A DNA stretch of 64,000 nucleotides from NCBI RefSeq assembly GCF_036885605.1, contig NZ_CP142523.1, forward strand, positions 2,790,001-2,854,000. Reading direction: 5' to 3'. The position numbers were made by a program, and so were the translations under genes. The notes below the pieces were generated by a model, which was given only the letters and a program-made list of their open reading frames with translations, was not told the DNA's origin and did no database searches. Source of the stretch: Janthinobacterium sp. TB1-E2 (GTDB taxonomy: Bacteria > Pseudomonadota > Gammaproteobacteria > Burkholderiales > Burkholderiaceae_D). Of this stretch, positions 17,264 through 26,785 are shown piece after piece; the first letter of the stretch is position 1; each line of letters opens with the position of its first letter.

Positions 17264-17706
17264 ACATTCGCTGGCTCTTCCTTCGGCTGCTGCGCCGACA
17301 GGGGTACGCCGAACAAGCCGTCGAAGAAATAGTTGAAGATGAAGCTGTAGCACGGGATGATCAGCATCAGCGCAAAATCGAGCACGAACGCTTGCCACAG
17401 GCTGATGTCGAGCCACCAGGCGATCAGCGGGATCAGGTAGATGACGAGTGTGATCTGGAAGCCGATCGCATGCAGGATGCGGCGCCAGACCGTGCGCGTG
17501 CGCGACACCTGGCGGATTTCCCAGTATTCGAACGCCGTGTTGTAGAGCAGGTTCCAGATCACGGCAATGGTGGTGATCATGATCGCCAGCGGTCCCGTGC
17601 TGGTGGGCGATTCGCCCGAAAGCAGGGTCAGCCAAGCCGTGGAAATGGCCATGCCGATGATTTCAAAGGCGGTGACGTAGACGATTTTGCGTTTGATGCC
17701 TTGCAT
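17239..17706 (-). CDS. PACE-family multidrug/biocide efflux transporter
   Basis: A 155-residue inner-membrane protein with four predicted helices in two tandem bacterial transmembrane pair (BTP) domains. The first pair is RKIVYVTAFEIIGMAISTAW and TIAVIWNLLYNTAFEYWE; the second is LHAIGFQITLVIYLIPLIAW and FALMLIIPCYSFIFNYFFDG. The conserved membrane glutamate of AceI-like proteins appears in TAFEIIG. PACE proteins export chlorhexidine-type biocides or diamines by proton antiport. It overlaps the 3' end of the convergent lysR gene by 25 bases. Confidence 0.85.
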   Translation of the reverse strand: MQGIKRKIVYVTAFEIIGMAISTAWLTLLSGESPTSTGPLAIMITTIAVIWNLLYNTAFEYWEIRQVSRTRTVWRRILHAIGFQITLVIYLIPLIAWWLDISLWQAFVLDFALMLIIPCYSFIFNYFFDGLFGVPLSAQQPKEEPANVQAASLSN

Positions 17707-17888
17707 GTAAAGCCTGTAAAGAAGAGATGGCGGATATTTTAAGTCAGGTGTGCTGATGTTTGAAGTCGATAGCTGTCAGTTTTTCTGATGGATTGAGCAG
17801 GGTAATACCATGCGCACCGCGAACGGTGGATAATGGCGGCTGGCGGGCAACCGGTCCCGCCGCATCACCGCAGAAAAGGTCAACGAGC

Positions 17889-18338
17889 ATGCAAGGCGCA
17901 GCAGACAGCAATATCCCCGATACCCCCGCTAGCCCGGAAGAACGTCCCCGTTTCCGTCCCCGTCCATGGGAGCACCTGGAAACGCCATACGACGTGGAAG
18001 TGTGGATCGAGGAACATAACCGCAGCATGCAGGACAATATCCGCGCCACGGAAACGGGCGTGGGTATCTGCTTTACCCTGGCCGAAGGGGGCGATATCTA
18101 TATGCAGACGAGCGCCGACGGCGCCGTCGTGCTCGACGTGACGCCGGACGCGGCCTGGGTATCTCCGCTGATCAGCGCGGCCACGGGCTGCGAGGCGCCG
18201 GACTCGTCCTTGTGGGTCTTGCCCGACGATAAGCTGATCCAGCTGATCGTGGGGCTGTCGAGCCTGGTGGCCAGCACCTTGCTGGTGGTCGGCCATGATT
18301 TCGGCTTGCGCCGGCACCGTATGGGCATGGGCCGCTGA
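17889..18338 (+). CDS. Hypothetical protein
   Basis: A 149-residue protein I do not recognise. The N-terminal 30 residues are proline/arginine-rich (PASPEERPRFRPRPW). The centre is mixed (YDVEVWIEEHNRSMQDNIRA, then VGICFTLAEGGDIYMQT), and a hydrophobic stretch near the C-terminus (LIQLIVGLSSLVASTLLVVG) could be a membrane helix or a buried helix. The start at 17889 is chosen for compactness; an in-frame ATG at 17760 would add 43 residues of low-complexity type. No strong ribosome site decides. It lies alone, upstream of the GGDEF-EAL gene by 108 bases. Confidence 0.6.
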   Translation: MQGAADSNIPDTPASPEERPRFRPRPWEHLETPYDVEVWIEEHNRSMQDNIRATETGVGICFTLAEGGDIYMQTSADGAVVLDVTPDAAWVSPLISAATGCEAPDSSLWVLPDDKLIQLIVGLSSLVASTLLVVGHDFGLRRHRMGMGR

Positions 18339-18446
18339 GCGGCCCTGTTGCAGAAACGGCATCCATGGCTCGACACTGCGCGTGGCGCGTGCTAGTCTCG
18401 CTACTGCACCCACCTGTTTTCCAGGGCGGCCGTGCCAAGGACAGCC

Positions 18447-20621
18447 ATGGATACACCACCGCAAGCGGTACCTGCTCTGGATTCCTCCCCGCCCGGCCAC
18501 GACGGCGTGCCGCGGCACGTCGCGCCCCTGCTTGACGATGGTGTCTTCAGTCCGGAACGGATGAAGGCCGAACGCGAACAAGCGTATTTCAACGATTTAT
18601 ACCTGCTGGCGCCCGTCGCCTATTTCGTGCTGGGCCTCGATGGCGTGATCCTGCAGGTCAACCTGGTGGCGGCCGAACTGTTCGGCCTGGCGCGCGGGCG
18701 TCCCGGCCACGTGCTGTTCCGTTCTTTTGTGCACGAGGCGTTCCGCCGCGATTACGAACAGTTCGTGGAGCGCGTGCTCAATAGCAGCGAGCCCGAGCGC
18801 ATCCAGCTGCAGGTGCAGCTGCCCCCGCCGCGTCCCGGCGTGCGCGAGGCGGGCTTGCCCGTCAGCCTGCTGGGCAGCGCCGACCCGAACGGCCAGGCGC
18901 TGCGGCTGGTGCTCGAGCAGGCCGAGGGCAAGCTGGCCGCGCTCGAACGCAGCGAAGAGCGCTTCCGGCGCATCGTGCACAGCGCCGAGGAGGGTATCTG
19001 GGAAATCGATGCGCAGGCGCTGACCAGCTTTGTCAATCCGAAGATGGCGCACATGCTCGATTGCCAGATCGAGGATATGCTGGGCCAGCCGCTGGCGGCC
19101 TTCATGGATGAGGAGGGGCGCGCCATCCTAGAGCGCAACATCGCGCGGCGCCAGGACGGCATCGTCGAGCGCCACGAATTCAAGTTCCTGCGGCGCGACG
19201 GCAGCACCTTGTGGGCCACCCTGGCCACCAATCCCATCTTCGACTCCAGCGGCACCTACCTGGGGGCGCTGGCGCTGGTCAGCGACATCACGGCGCAGCG
19301 CGCCGCGTCCGAGCGCATCTGGCGGCAAGCCAATTTCGACCAGCTGACGGGCTTGCCGAACCGCCACATGTTTCTCGACCGCTTGCAGCACGAGGCGGCC
19401 CACGCCAAACGCGAGGGCGCTTGCCTGGCCCTGCTGTTCATCGACCTCGACCATTTCAAGCAAGTGAATGACAGCCTCGGTCACGAGAAGGGCGACATGC
19501 TGCTGCGCCAGGCGGCGCGGCGCATCAGCGAACGCGTGCGCGCTACCGATACGGTCGCGCGCCTGGGCGGCGACGAGTTCACCGTCATCCTCGCCGGCGT
19601 GGGACAGCTGGGCGGCATCGAGCGCGTGCTGCAGGAATTGACGGCCGCGCTGGCCCTGCCGTTCGTGCTCGAAGGCGACACGGCGCAAGTGTCGGCCAGC
19701 GTGGGCGTGGCCCTGTATCCGGCCGACGCCGAGTCGCCGGACGCCTTGCTGCGGCACGCCGACCAGGCCATGTATGCGGCCAAGAGTGCGGGGCGCAACG
19801 GCTACAGCTATTTCACACCGGCATTGCAGCAGGCGGCCGAATTGCGCCGCAGCACGGTGCGCGAGATGCGCCTGGCGCTGGCGCAGGACCAGTTCGAAGT
19901 GCATTACCAGCCCATCATCCGCCTGTGCGACGGCAGCATCGAGCGGGCCGAGGCGCTGCTGCGCTGGCGCCATCCGCTGCGCGGCTTGCTGGCACCGGCC
20001 GATTTCATCGGCTTTGCCGAGGCGAACGGCCTGATCATCGATATCGGCGAGTGGGTGTTTCGCCAGGTCGTGCGCCAGGCGCGGCAGTGGCAAGACGAGC
20101 ATGGCACCGCGTTCCAGATCAGCATCAACAAGTCGGCCGTGGAATTTCGCTGCGACGCCGCGCTGTACCAGGACTGGGGCGGGCATCTGGCGCGCCACGG
20201 CCTGGCGCCGGGCGCCATCGTCATCGAAACAACGGAAGCGGTGCTGCTCGACGAAGCGCGCCAGGTGGTTGACCGGCTGCGCCAGTTCCGCGCCATGGGC
20301 CTGGCGCTGGCGCTCGACGATTTCGGCAGCGGCCAGGTGTCGCTCGCGTGCATCCAGAAGGCCGATATCGATTTTCTCAAGATCGACCGTTCGCTGGTCG
20401 GCGAACTGGGAAGCGATGGCGCCGGGCAGGGACTGTGCGAGGCGATCATTGCCCTGGCACAGCGCCTGGGCTTGAAAGTCGTGGCCGAGGGCGTGGAGAC
20501 GGCGTCGCAGCGCGATCTGCTGCGTGCCGCCGGCTGCGACTATGCGCAGGGGTATTTCTTTTCCCGCGCGCTGCCGGTGGGGCAGATGGACCGCCTGCTG
20601 GCGTCTCAGCCGGCGGCCTGA
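18447..20621 (+). CDS. PAS-PAS-GGDEF-EAL c-di-GMP turnover protein
   Basis: A 724-residue cytoplasmic protein. Two PAS domains (about 40-115 and 165-290), then GGDEF (about 305-460) and EAL (about 475-715). The cyclase half has RLGGDEFTV with a product-inhibition I-site RATD five residues upstream. The phosphodiesterase half has AEALLRW, LALDDFGSG, EGVET and QGYFFSRAL, so both active sites look intact. It may be bifunctional or mainly a regulated phosphodiesterase; such proteins steer motility versus biofilm. Start at the ATG preceded by AAGGA; GTG at 18432 is the alternative. Its 3' end overlaps the convergent GT9 gene by 16 bases. Confidence 0.92.
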   Translation: MDTPPQAVPALDSSPPGHDGVPRHVAPLLDDGVFSPERMKAEREQAYFNDLYLLAPVAYFVLGLDGVILQVNLVAAELFGLARGRPGHVLFRSFVHEAFRRDYEQFVERVLNSSEPERIQLQVQLPPPRPGVREAGLPVSLLGSADPNGQALRLVLEQAEGKLAALERSEERFRRIVHSAEEGIWEIDAQALTSFVNPKMAHMLDCQIEDMLGQPLAAFMDEEGRAILERNIARRQDGIVERHEFKFLRRDGSTLWATLATNPIFDSSGTYLGALALVSDITAQRAASERIWRQANFDQLTGLPNRHMFLDRLQHEAAHAKREGACLALLFIDLDHFKQVNDSLGHEKGDMLLRQAARRISERVRATDTVARLGGDEFTVILAGVGQLGGIERVLQELTAALALPFVLEGDTAQVSASVGVALYPADAESPDALLRHADQAMYAAKSAGRNGYSYFTPALQQAAELRRSTVREMRLALAQDQFEVHYQPIIRLCDGSIERAEALLRWRHPLRGLLAPADFIGFAEANGLIIDIGEWVFRQVVRQARQWQDEHGTAFQISINKSAVEFRCDAALYQDWGGHLARHGLAPGAIVIETTEAVLLDEARQVVDRLRQFRAMGLALALDDFGSGQVSLACIQKADIDFLKIDRSLVGELGSDGAGQGLCEAIIALAQRLGLKVVAEGVETASQRDLLRAAGCDYAQGYFFSRALPVGQMDRLLASQPAA

Positions 20622-21787
20622 AGCGTCACCTGCGCCGGGCCGGCGCCTTCCATCAGGTCTTCCACGGCGGCCAGGGTGTCGGCATCGCTGACCGAGGCCA
20701 GGGTCAGGCCTGGGGCCAGGATGACGCGGTAATGGCGGCTGGCCGGGTAAAACCAGCGGTAGTTGTCGGTGCGGATGTAGTAGCCGACGATTTTCTTGTC
20801 ATACGCCGAGGCGATGTGGATCACCGACGTGTCGGGCGACAGCACCAGGTCGCAGCGGCGTATCAGGGCCGCCAGTTCCAGGATGTGGCCGGTGGGCGGC
20901 GCGTTCATCACGTTGGCATGGCCGGCGCCGCGCACGATCTCGGCGGCGCGCGTCTCGGTGCCCGGCGCGGCGATCACCAGCAGCGCATGGCGCGGATAGC
21001 GTGCCGCCAGGGCGGCGCAGCAGCGCTGTGCATCGGCCACGCTGACCGTGCGTTGCGCATTGCTGCCCTGGAAGTTGAGGCAGAACAAGCCTTCATGCGT
21101 GCGCAGCAGGCCGTCGCAGGCGGCGTCGACGCGTGCCGCGTGCGCGTCCACGCCGAACAGTTCATAGCGCATATCGATGTCGCGCAGGCCAAACTCCTCG
21201 AACGTGGCGAAAAAGCTGTGCAGGATGTGGCGGCTGCGATCGCAGGGCACCGTATGGTCGAACATGCCCAGCTTCGCCGTCGAGGTGCCGTACTTGGGAA
21301 TGGCAAAGCCCGTCAGATAGCGGGCACCCAGCCATTTGATACGCAGCAGCAAGGGAATCGAAAAGCGGTTGTAGGGGTTGAAGATGACGTCGTAGCGGCG
21401 CCGGCGCAGGTCGGCGATGGTGGTGCGCACATCGCGCAGCAGCGTCTGCTTGTCCCAGATGAGGATCTCGTTCACATGCGGGTTGCCGGCGATGACATCG
21501 CGGTTGGCGCTGCTGGCGGCCACGTCGATCTGCCAGTGCGGATAGTTTTTCTTCAGCTCGCGCAGCAGGGCCGACGTGACGATCATGTCGCCGATCTTGT
21601 CGTTGCGCAAAATCAGCACCTTGCGCACCTTGGCGATGTCGAGGGGCTGCTTGCCGGATTTTCCCAGCAGGACGTAGCTGATCAGCCGGGCGGCGGTTTT
21701 TATCAAGGGAACTCCGGAGGTGGATGACGAAATGCGCCGGCGTAGTGGTGAATCGGCCAGCGACAGCAGCATCTTACGGATTTCCAC
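20606..21787 (-). CDS. Glycosyltransferase family 9 (heptosyltransferase-like)
   Basis: A 393-residue GT9 enzyme starting at GTG after CAGGACG. The N-terminal domain shows VRKVLILRNDKIGDMIVTSA (nucleotide-sugar family signature, D/K-IGD). The C-terminal domain has LVIAAPGTETRAAEI and the RRCDLVLSPDTSVIHIASAY nucleotide-binding motif. GT9 enzymes add ADP-heptose to lipopolysaccharide core. Here it sits at the edge of the flagellar locus rather than in a core-oligosaccharide cluster, so a role in LPS or in glycosylating a surface protein cannot be told apart. Not obviously co-transcribed with the flagellar genes: 70 bases separate it from them. Confidence 0.87.
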   Translation of the reverse strand: MEIRKMLLSLADSPLRRRISSSTSGVPLIKTAARLISYVLLGKSGKQPLDIAKVRKVLILRNDKIGDMIVTSALLRELKKNYPHWQIDVAASSANRDVIAGNPHVNEILIWDKQTLLRDVRTTIADLRRRRYDVIFNPYNRFSIPLLLRIKWLGARYLTGFAIPKYGTSTAKLGMFDHTVPCDRSRHILHSFFATFEEFGLRDIDMRYELFGVDAHAARVDAACDGLLRTHEGLFCLNFQGSNAQRTVSVADAQRCCAALAARYPRHALLVIAAPGTETRAAEIVRGAGHANVMNAPPTGHILELAALIRRCDLVLSPDTSVIHIASAYDKKIVGYYIRTDNYRWFYPASRHYRVILAPGLTLASVSDADTLAAVEDLMEGAGPAQVTLQAAG

Positions 21788-21857
21788 CGTCCTGAGCTAG
21801 GGGGGCATGCCCCTTTTATTGCCGCGTGCGCCAGGGCGGCGCACGCACGGGAAGCGG

Positions 21858-22901
21858 TTATTCCAGGCCCAGCAGGGCGACAACGCGCTCGCGGCTGATG
21901 CCGACCAATGCCGAGCTGATCGCCAGCAGCGATTCATAGCCAGGTTCGCTGGCCTTTTGCGTGAAGTTTTCAGCCAGGGTATCCATGCTGACGTTCACTT
22001 GCACCGGTTGCGCGCGGGCAACCCGTCCCGTCGCTTGCGCCAGGGCCAGGCTGACGGAGCTGCGCGCCGCCTGCAACTGCGCCAGCGCCTGCACCACTTG
22101 CTGCAAGGTGGCGCGCAGGGCTTCCACGTCACCCGTATTCCATTCTTCCGGGGCGATGGCGGCCGGTTCCGCATCCGTGCGCACGCGGCTCATCTGCCCG
22201 GTCGGGTAGCGGATGCCGCTGCCGCGCACGGACAGGCTGTCGCGCACGTTGGCCCAGGCCGCTTCCGATGTGCTGAACACCAGTTCGCCATTCTCGCCCA
22301 GCTTGACGCCGATGCCTGATGGCATCAAGGCGCGGTCGAAGCGCGAGACGATTTCATTCGCGCTCAGGCCAGGTTCGATATTGACCGAACGCAAGGCCTG
22401 GTTCGCGCCGCCGACGGAAAACGCCAGCACTTCCTGCGGGCCTTCCTGCAGGCTGGCCATGGTCAGGCCGCGGATGCTGAAATTCTGCTGCGCCGCCTGC
22501 GGGCTCGTATAGCCGAGCTGTGCGTCGAGCGTGCCGCCCGAGGCGCTGGCGCGCTGGCGCCAGGTATTGCTGAACTGGCGCACTCTTGCCTCGACTTGCC
22601 CTTCGCGGCCCTGGCGCGCGGCCAGCTTGGCTGCCAGTTCGCTTTTCAGCGCTTGCAGCTGGCTGCTGCTGCGTTCCAGGTAGTCGAGTGTTTGCTGCGC
22701 GTTGGAAATCTCCCCCTGCAGCTGGTGATCCCAGTTGCTCAGGCCCCGCTGCAGGCTCGCCGTCGACCTCTTCGCCGCTGGCGCCTCGCTGCGCGCACTG
22801 GCGCTGCCGTTGATGGCGGCGGATGCGTCATCGACGACGCGGGCTGTGCCGGCGCCTTTGGCATTGACGCCGGAAGAGGAGGAGGTCTGAACGATTTGCA
22901 T
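21858..22901 (-). CDS. Uncharacterised hook-associated-like protein (positional lafW candidate)
   Basis: A 347-residue protein starting 5 bases after the flgL stop, so almost certainly in its operon. Residues about 55-120 form a predicted coiled coil (LQGEISNAQQTLDYLERSSS onward). Residues about 170-235 look like a flagellin-type IN motif: RSVNIEPGLSANEIVSRFDR then GIGVKLGENGELVFSTSEAA. The C-terminus is helical again. The alternation of helices around an IN-like insert resembles axial flagellar proteins. In Flag-2 loci lafW, a putative hook-associated gene, follows lfgL, exactly this position; that equivalence is inference. No close family is recognised. Confidence 0.72.
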   Translation of the reverse strand: MQIVQTSSSSGVNAKGAGTARVVDDASAAINGSASARSEAPAAKRSTASLQRGLSNWDHQLQGEISNAQQTLDYLERSSSQLQALKSELAAKLAARQGREGQVEARVRQFSNTWRQRASASGGTLDAQLGYTSPQAAQQNFSIRGLTMASLQEGPQEVLAFSVGGANQALRSVNIEPGLSANEIVSRFDRALMPSGIGVKLGENGELVFSTSEAAWANVRDSLSVRGSGIRYPTGQMSRVRTDAEPAAIAPEEWNTGDVEALRATLQQVVQALAQLQAARSSVSLALAQATGRVARAQPVQVNVSMDTLAENFTQKASEPGYESLLAISSALVGISRERVVALLGLE

Positions 22902-22906
22902 GATGG

Positions 22907-23818
22907 TCAGAGAAGATCAAACAGGGAAAGGGTGCCCACCTTGGCGTATGCCTTGTATGTTGCCTGCAGGGCCGTCTGGTAGCCGGTCAGTTCGATGGCC
23001 GCCGCGCCCATGTCGGTCTTTTTCAGATCCAGCAGGGCCGAATTGTTCGACAGCGAGACATTCGACAGGTTGCCCGACAGCGTGGTGAGGATGTTTTGCG
23101 CGCCGCCAAAAATGGCGATCTTGCCGGAGAGCAAATCCATGCCATCATCGGTGCCGCCGAGGCCATCGTTGACGATGGCGCGCACGGCTGGGTCGTTCGG
23201 GTTGACGCCCGGCGTGCCGAGGGTGGTGACCACCTGGTCGATCTTGTTGAGCCACACTTCCAGGTTCTTCACGTCGACGTTGGCCGCCTGCGTCACGCCA
23301 TTGCCGACCACGACGGTCTGCGTGTCGGTATTGCCGACGTAGCTGTAGCGCGAACCGACGGCTGCCGCCGGGTCGTATTTGATCGCAGGCTGGTCGGTGG
23401 CGGTGCCGGAAAACATGTAGCGGCCTTCCTGGTCCTTCAGGTTGGCCGTGTACAGCACGCTGTCACGCATGGCTGTCAGCGATTGCGTCATTGCGTTCAA
23501 GTCGCCGGGCGTATTGCTGCCGTCGGCGGCCCACACCAGCAGGTCGCGCGCCTGGCCCATGTCGGTAACCATGCTCGACAGGTAGTTTTCGTTCTTCAGC
23601 AGGCGCACTTTTACCGTGGCGATATTGTCCTGGTACTGGGTGACCATGGCTTGCTCGCGCGTCAGGCGCGAAATGCGCACGTTGCCGATCGGATCGTCCG
23701 ATGGCAGCTGGATGCGCAGGCCCGACGACATCTGCTGGGTCAGGAAGTTGATGCGTTCCTGGTTTTGCTGAAGCGAAATATTGATCAGCGATTGGTACTG
23801 GCTACTGGCGACACGCAT
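22907..23818 (-). CDS. flgL: FlgL, hook-filament junction protein
   Basis: A 303-residue hook-associated protein 3 that joins hook and filament outside the cell. The N-terminal helix MRVASSQYQSLINISLQQNQ and the following SSGLRIQLPSDDPIGNVRIS are the flagellin-like D0/D1 signature, and the C-terminal helix ELTGYQTALQATYKAYAKVG pairs with it. Length matches the family. TTAAGGAGAAGATC precedes the ATG. It follows flgK by 10 bases and precedes the lafW-position gene. Confidence 0.93.
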   Translation of the reverse strand: MRVASSQYQSLINISLQQNQERINFLTQQMSSGLRIQLPSDDPIGNVRISRLTREQAMVTQYQDNIATVKVRLLKNENYLSSMVTDMGQARDLLVWAADGSNTPGDLNAMTQSLTAMRDSVLYTANLKDQEGRYMFSGTATDQPAIKYDPAAAVGSRYSYVGNTDTQTVVVGNGVTQAANVDVKNLEVWLNKIDQVVTTLGTPGVNPNDPAVRAIVNDGLGGTDDGMDLLSGKIAIFGGAQNILTTLSGNLSNVSLSNNSALLDLKKTDMGAAAIELTGYQTALQATYKAYAKVGTLSLFDLL

Positions 23819-23828
23819 GATCTTCTCC

Positions 23829-25190
23829 TTAACCCATCATTTGCAAAGTGGCGTCAAACAGGCTATTCGCCACGGAAATGACTTTCATGTTTGCCTGATA
23901 CATATTCTGGAATTCGACCAGGCTCATCGCTTCTTCGTCCTTGTTCACGCCGCTGGTGGATTTCCAGTCGTCGATCGCTTGCGAGCGCACCGTATTGGCC
24001 GTCTTCAGCAGGGCCTGGTTCTGCTGGCTGTAGATACCGAGCTTGCCGACCAGCTGCGTGTCCGCGTCGCTCATCAGGACGGAGCCGACCCAGCTGACGG
24101 TGATCGGTTGATTCTTGATCTCGATTAATTTTTGCAAGTTGCCGCTGTCACCGGCCTGGCCCGTCAGCGACAGGGCCAGGTCCTTGGCGTTGAAGCCGGG
24201 GGTAATGCTCAGCTTGCCATTCGCGTAGGCCAGCAGGGGACCGCCCGGCGCGCCGGCCATGGTTTTTCCCAGTGCCAGCTGCGCGTTGACCTTGTTGGTC
24301 AACTGGGTCGCCATGTCTTGCAGCGACTGCTGCAGCGGTTTCAGGGTATTTTGCTCGAACTCGCCCAGGCCGCCCATCTGGCCGCCGATGGTGACCGGGT
24401 CGAGCTTGTACGAGGACTTGGCGAAATCGAGGCTCAGGGTTTGCTCGCCCGTGTTCGTCATGTTGCTGCTCAGGGTACCTGCCATGCTGCCGATGACCAG
24501 CGGCTGGCCCGATTTCAGCGAGACATTGCGCGACCCGTCCGCCTGGTCGAGCACCTCGATGCCCATTTGCGCGGCCAGGCCATCGATCAGCTGGTCGCGC
24601 GCATCCATCAGCGACGACACATTCGTGCCCGCGGCCGTGGAGGTGCTGATACGCTGGTTCAGCGCGGCGATATTGGCCAGCGCGGTATTGGCTTGCGGCA
24701 CGATCGCTGCCCGTTGCTGCTGCAACGACAGCAACTGGTTGCCCATGACGGTGCTGATGCTGTTGAAGCGCTGCGCCATGGCGTCGGCGGAGGTGACGAT
24801 CTGCTGGCGCAGCGGCGTCGACGTCGGGTCGACGGCCGAGGCGTTGAGGGCGGCGAAAAAGCCGTCGATGCCGTTGCTGATGCTCGACGCATCGTCGCCC
24901 ATCACGCGCTCGAGCTGGGTCAGATAAGGCTGGGTCTGCGAACGGGCGCCCTGGTCGGACGCGGCGCGCCACATTTGCTGGCTTTTATACGCATCGGCAA
25001 AGCGCAGCAGGGCCGACACTTCCACGCCATTGCCGGCCGAGCGCACGCCCACGCCTGCGCCAAGCGAGGACAACAGTACGCCCTGGCGCGTGTAGCCCGC
25101 CGTCTGCAGGTTGGCGATGTTCTGGCTGGCCGCATTGAGTGCGGCCTGGGCGGCGATGCTGCCTGACAATGCATTGCTGATGATGCTCAT
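23829..25190 (-). CDS. flgK: FlgK, hook-associated protein 1 (short form)
   Basis: A 453-residue HAP1, noticeably shorter than the about 547 residues of enteric FlgK. N-terminal MSIISNALSGSIAAQAALNA and ASQNIANLQTAGYTRQGVLL carry the axial-protein motif. The C-terminus has EEAMSLVEFQNMYQANMKVI, the paired D0 helix. The length difference must come from a reduced outer domain. It is preceded by a good sigma28-like promoter (25258-25284), so flgKL and the next gene form a late transcription unit separate from flgB-flgJ. Confidence 0.93.
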   Translation of the reverse strand: MSIISNALSGSIAAQAALNAASQNIANLQTAGYTRQGVLLSSLGAGVGVRSAGNGVEVSALLRFADAYKSQQMWRAASDQGARSQTQPYLTQLERVMGDDASSISNGIDGFFAALNASAVDPTSTPLRQQIVTSADAMAQRFNSISTVMGNQLLSLQQQRAAIVPQANTALANIAALNQRISTSTAAGTNVSSLMDARDQLIDGLAAQMGIEVLDQADGSRNVSLKSGQPLVIGSMAGTLSSNMTNTGEQTLSLDFAKSSYKLDPVTIGGQMGGLGEFEQNTLKPLQQSLQDMATQLTNKVNAQLALGKTMAGAPGGPLLAYANGKLSITPGFNAKDLALSLTGQAGDSGNLQKLIEIKNQPITVSWVGSVLMSDADTQLVGKLGIYSQQNQALLKTANTVRSQAIDDWKSTSGVNKDEEAMSLVEFQNMYQANMKVISVANSLFDATLQMMG

Positions 25191-25257
25191 TGGGCAAGTT
25201 TCTTTCGTGAAGAGTGTGGCGCGTGCGGGTGGGCAGGCATTGAATCGATATTACCTT

Positions 25258-25284
25258 GTACAGGCGACGCTTCAGACGGATTTA
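25258..25284 (-). promoter_or_regulatory. Sigma28-like promoter of flgK
   Basis: On the minus strand TAAA (25281-25284) is followed by 15 bases and GCCTGTAC (25258-25265), close to the sigma28 consensus TAAA-N15-GCCGATAA. It lies 68 bases before the flgK ATG. The same -10 type occurs before all three flagellin genes. Confidence 0.6.
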
Positions 25285-25664
25285 TTAAGCGGCGCTGCAA
25301 TATTGTCGGTCTTGACGGCGCTTTTGGCTGCCACGGGGGCGCCGGCCGCCGGTAGCAGCTGGCGCAGGATGGCGTCGGCGATGCCGAAGGCGCGCTGGCC
25401 GGCCATTTTGTCGGCCACCAGATTGTCGGCCATTTCCAGCATGTCGCTGTTGACGGGATCCTTGAAGACGCTGTCTTCGCCCGCCATCTCGCGCGTGCCC
25501 GAACGCATCTGGCGCAGCATGTGCGAGATGAAGAAGGCTTCGAACTTGACGGCCGCCTCGGTGGCCTTGGCCGCATAGCGGGGATCGGCCGGCGTGGCGG
25601 CGGCAGGGGACTTGTCGTCGAGCGCCGAAGGCAGGGCGCTGCTGCTGTCGTTGATATTAAGCAT
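25272..25664 (-). CDS. flgJ: Rod-cap protein, FlgJ N-terminal domain only
   Basis: A 130-residue protein corresponding to the rod-capping half of FlgJ: AAVKFEAFFISHMLRQMRSG, then EDSVFKDPVNSDMLEMADNL and the helix GIADAILRQLL. The C-terminal muramidase half of the usual 310-330-residue FlgJ is missing here and encoded 7 kb away at 32625-33377. The start overlaps the flgI stop by one base, giving translational coupling. It caps the growing rod in the periplasm. Confidence 0.88.
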   Translation of the reverse strand: MLNINDSSSALPSALDDKSPAAATPADPRYAAKATEAAVKFEAFFISHMLRQMRSGTREMAGEDSVFKDPVNSDMLEMADNLVADKMAGQRAFGIADAILRQLLPAAGAPVAAKSAVKTDNIAAPLNKSV

Positions 25665-26776
25665 CAGATTACCACCAGTTCGCCTTCGATGGCCCCGGCT
25701 TGGTCCAGGGCTTGCAGAATTGCCATGATGTCGTCGGGCGAAGCGCCCAGGCTGTTGACCACGTCGATGATGGCCTGCAGCTTGGCGCCGGCCGGCCATT
25801 TGAACATATTGCCGTTGCCCTGGTCGACGGACACCTTCGATTGCGGCGTGACGGTGGTCTGGCCGCGGCCGAACGGCGCCGGCTGGCTCACTGCCGAGCT
25901 TTCGGAAATGACCACTTTCAGCGAGCCGTGCGTGACGGCGGCCGCTTTTACGCGCAAGCCTTCGGCGATGACCACGGTGCCGGTGCGCGAATTGAACACC
26001 ACTTTCGGCGTATCGACGCCGACATCGACGGAGAGCGCCTCCAGCTTGGCCATGAAGGCCACGCGCTGGGTCGGGTTTTCCGGCGCCAGCACTTCCACGC
26101 TGGTGGCGTCGCGCGTGGTGGCGACGGCGCCAAAGCGGCGGTTGACGGCTTCGACGATATTGATGGCCGTCTCGAAATGCGGGTGGCGCAAGTTCAGGGT
26201 GACAGTCGGCTTGGTCGAAAAATCGCTGAGGATTTCGCGCTCGATGTTGGCGCCGTTGGGAATGCGGCCCGAGGTGGGCGTGTTGACGGTGACGGACGAG
26301 CCGCTCTTGCCCGTGGCGTTCAAGCCGCCGACGACGACGTTGCCTTGCGCCAGCGCATACGTTTCATTGTCGGCCGCGCGCAATTGCGTCAGCAACAAGG
26401 TGCCGCCGCGCAAGCTTTTCGCATCGCCCAGGGACGAGACGGTGACGTCGATGGCCTGGCCACGGCGGTATCCTGGGGGAAACACGGCGCTGACCATGAC
26501 GGTGGCGACGTTCTTGCTTTTCGATTCGGCGCCGTCCGGCATCTTCACGCCGAACTGCTTGAGCATGTTGACCACGGACTGGCTGGAAAATTTTACCTGG
26601 GTGGTGTCGCCGCTGCCGTTCAGGCCCACGACGAGACCGTAGCCGACCAGCGGGTTGTCGCGCACGCCCTCGATGCTGACCAGGTTGCGCAGCACTTGCG
26701 CGGCGCTGGCGGGCAGGGCAAAGCCGGACAGCGCAGCGAGCATGGCTGCCAGGGGCAGGGCGGAACGAAATTTCAT
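25664..26776 (-). CDS. flgI: FlgI, flagellar P-ring protein
   Basis: A 370-residue periplasmic protein forming the P ring around the rod at the peptidoglycan. Signal peptide [20 protein letters not shown] with cleavage after PASA. Diagnostic blocks are [50 protein letters not shown] and [20 protein letters not shown]. Presence of P and L ring genes shows a Gram-negative cell with external filaments. AAGGTGAGCTC precedes the ATG. Follows flgH by 9 bases. Confidence 0.95.
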   Translation of the reverse strand: MKFRSALPLAAMLAALSGFALPASAAQVLRNLVSIEGVRDNPLVGYGLVVGLNGSGDTTQVKFSSQSVVNMLKQFGVKMPDGAESKSKNVATVMVSAVFPPGYRRGQAIDVTVSSLGDAKSLRGGTLLLTQLRAADNETYALAQGNVVVGGLNATGKSGSSVTVNTPTSGRIPNGANIEREILSDFSTKPTVTLNLRHPHFETAINIVEAVNRRFGAVATTRDATSVEVLAPENPTQRVAFMAKLEALSVDVGVDTPKVVFNSRTGTVVIAEGLRVKAAAVTHGSLKVVISESSAVSQPAPFGRGQTTVTPQSKVSVDQGNGNMFKWPAGAKLQAIIDVVNSLGASPDDIMAILQALDQAGAIEGELVVI

Positions 26777-26785
26777 GAGCTCACC

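Noticed and set aside
21788..21857. GGGGCATGCCCC palindrome as terminator after the GT9 gene
   Set aside because: The T-rich run follows on the plus strand, where no gene ends; on the minus strand the run lies before the stem.
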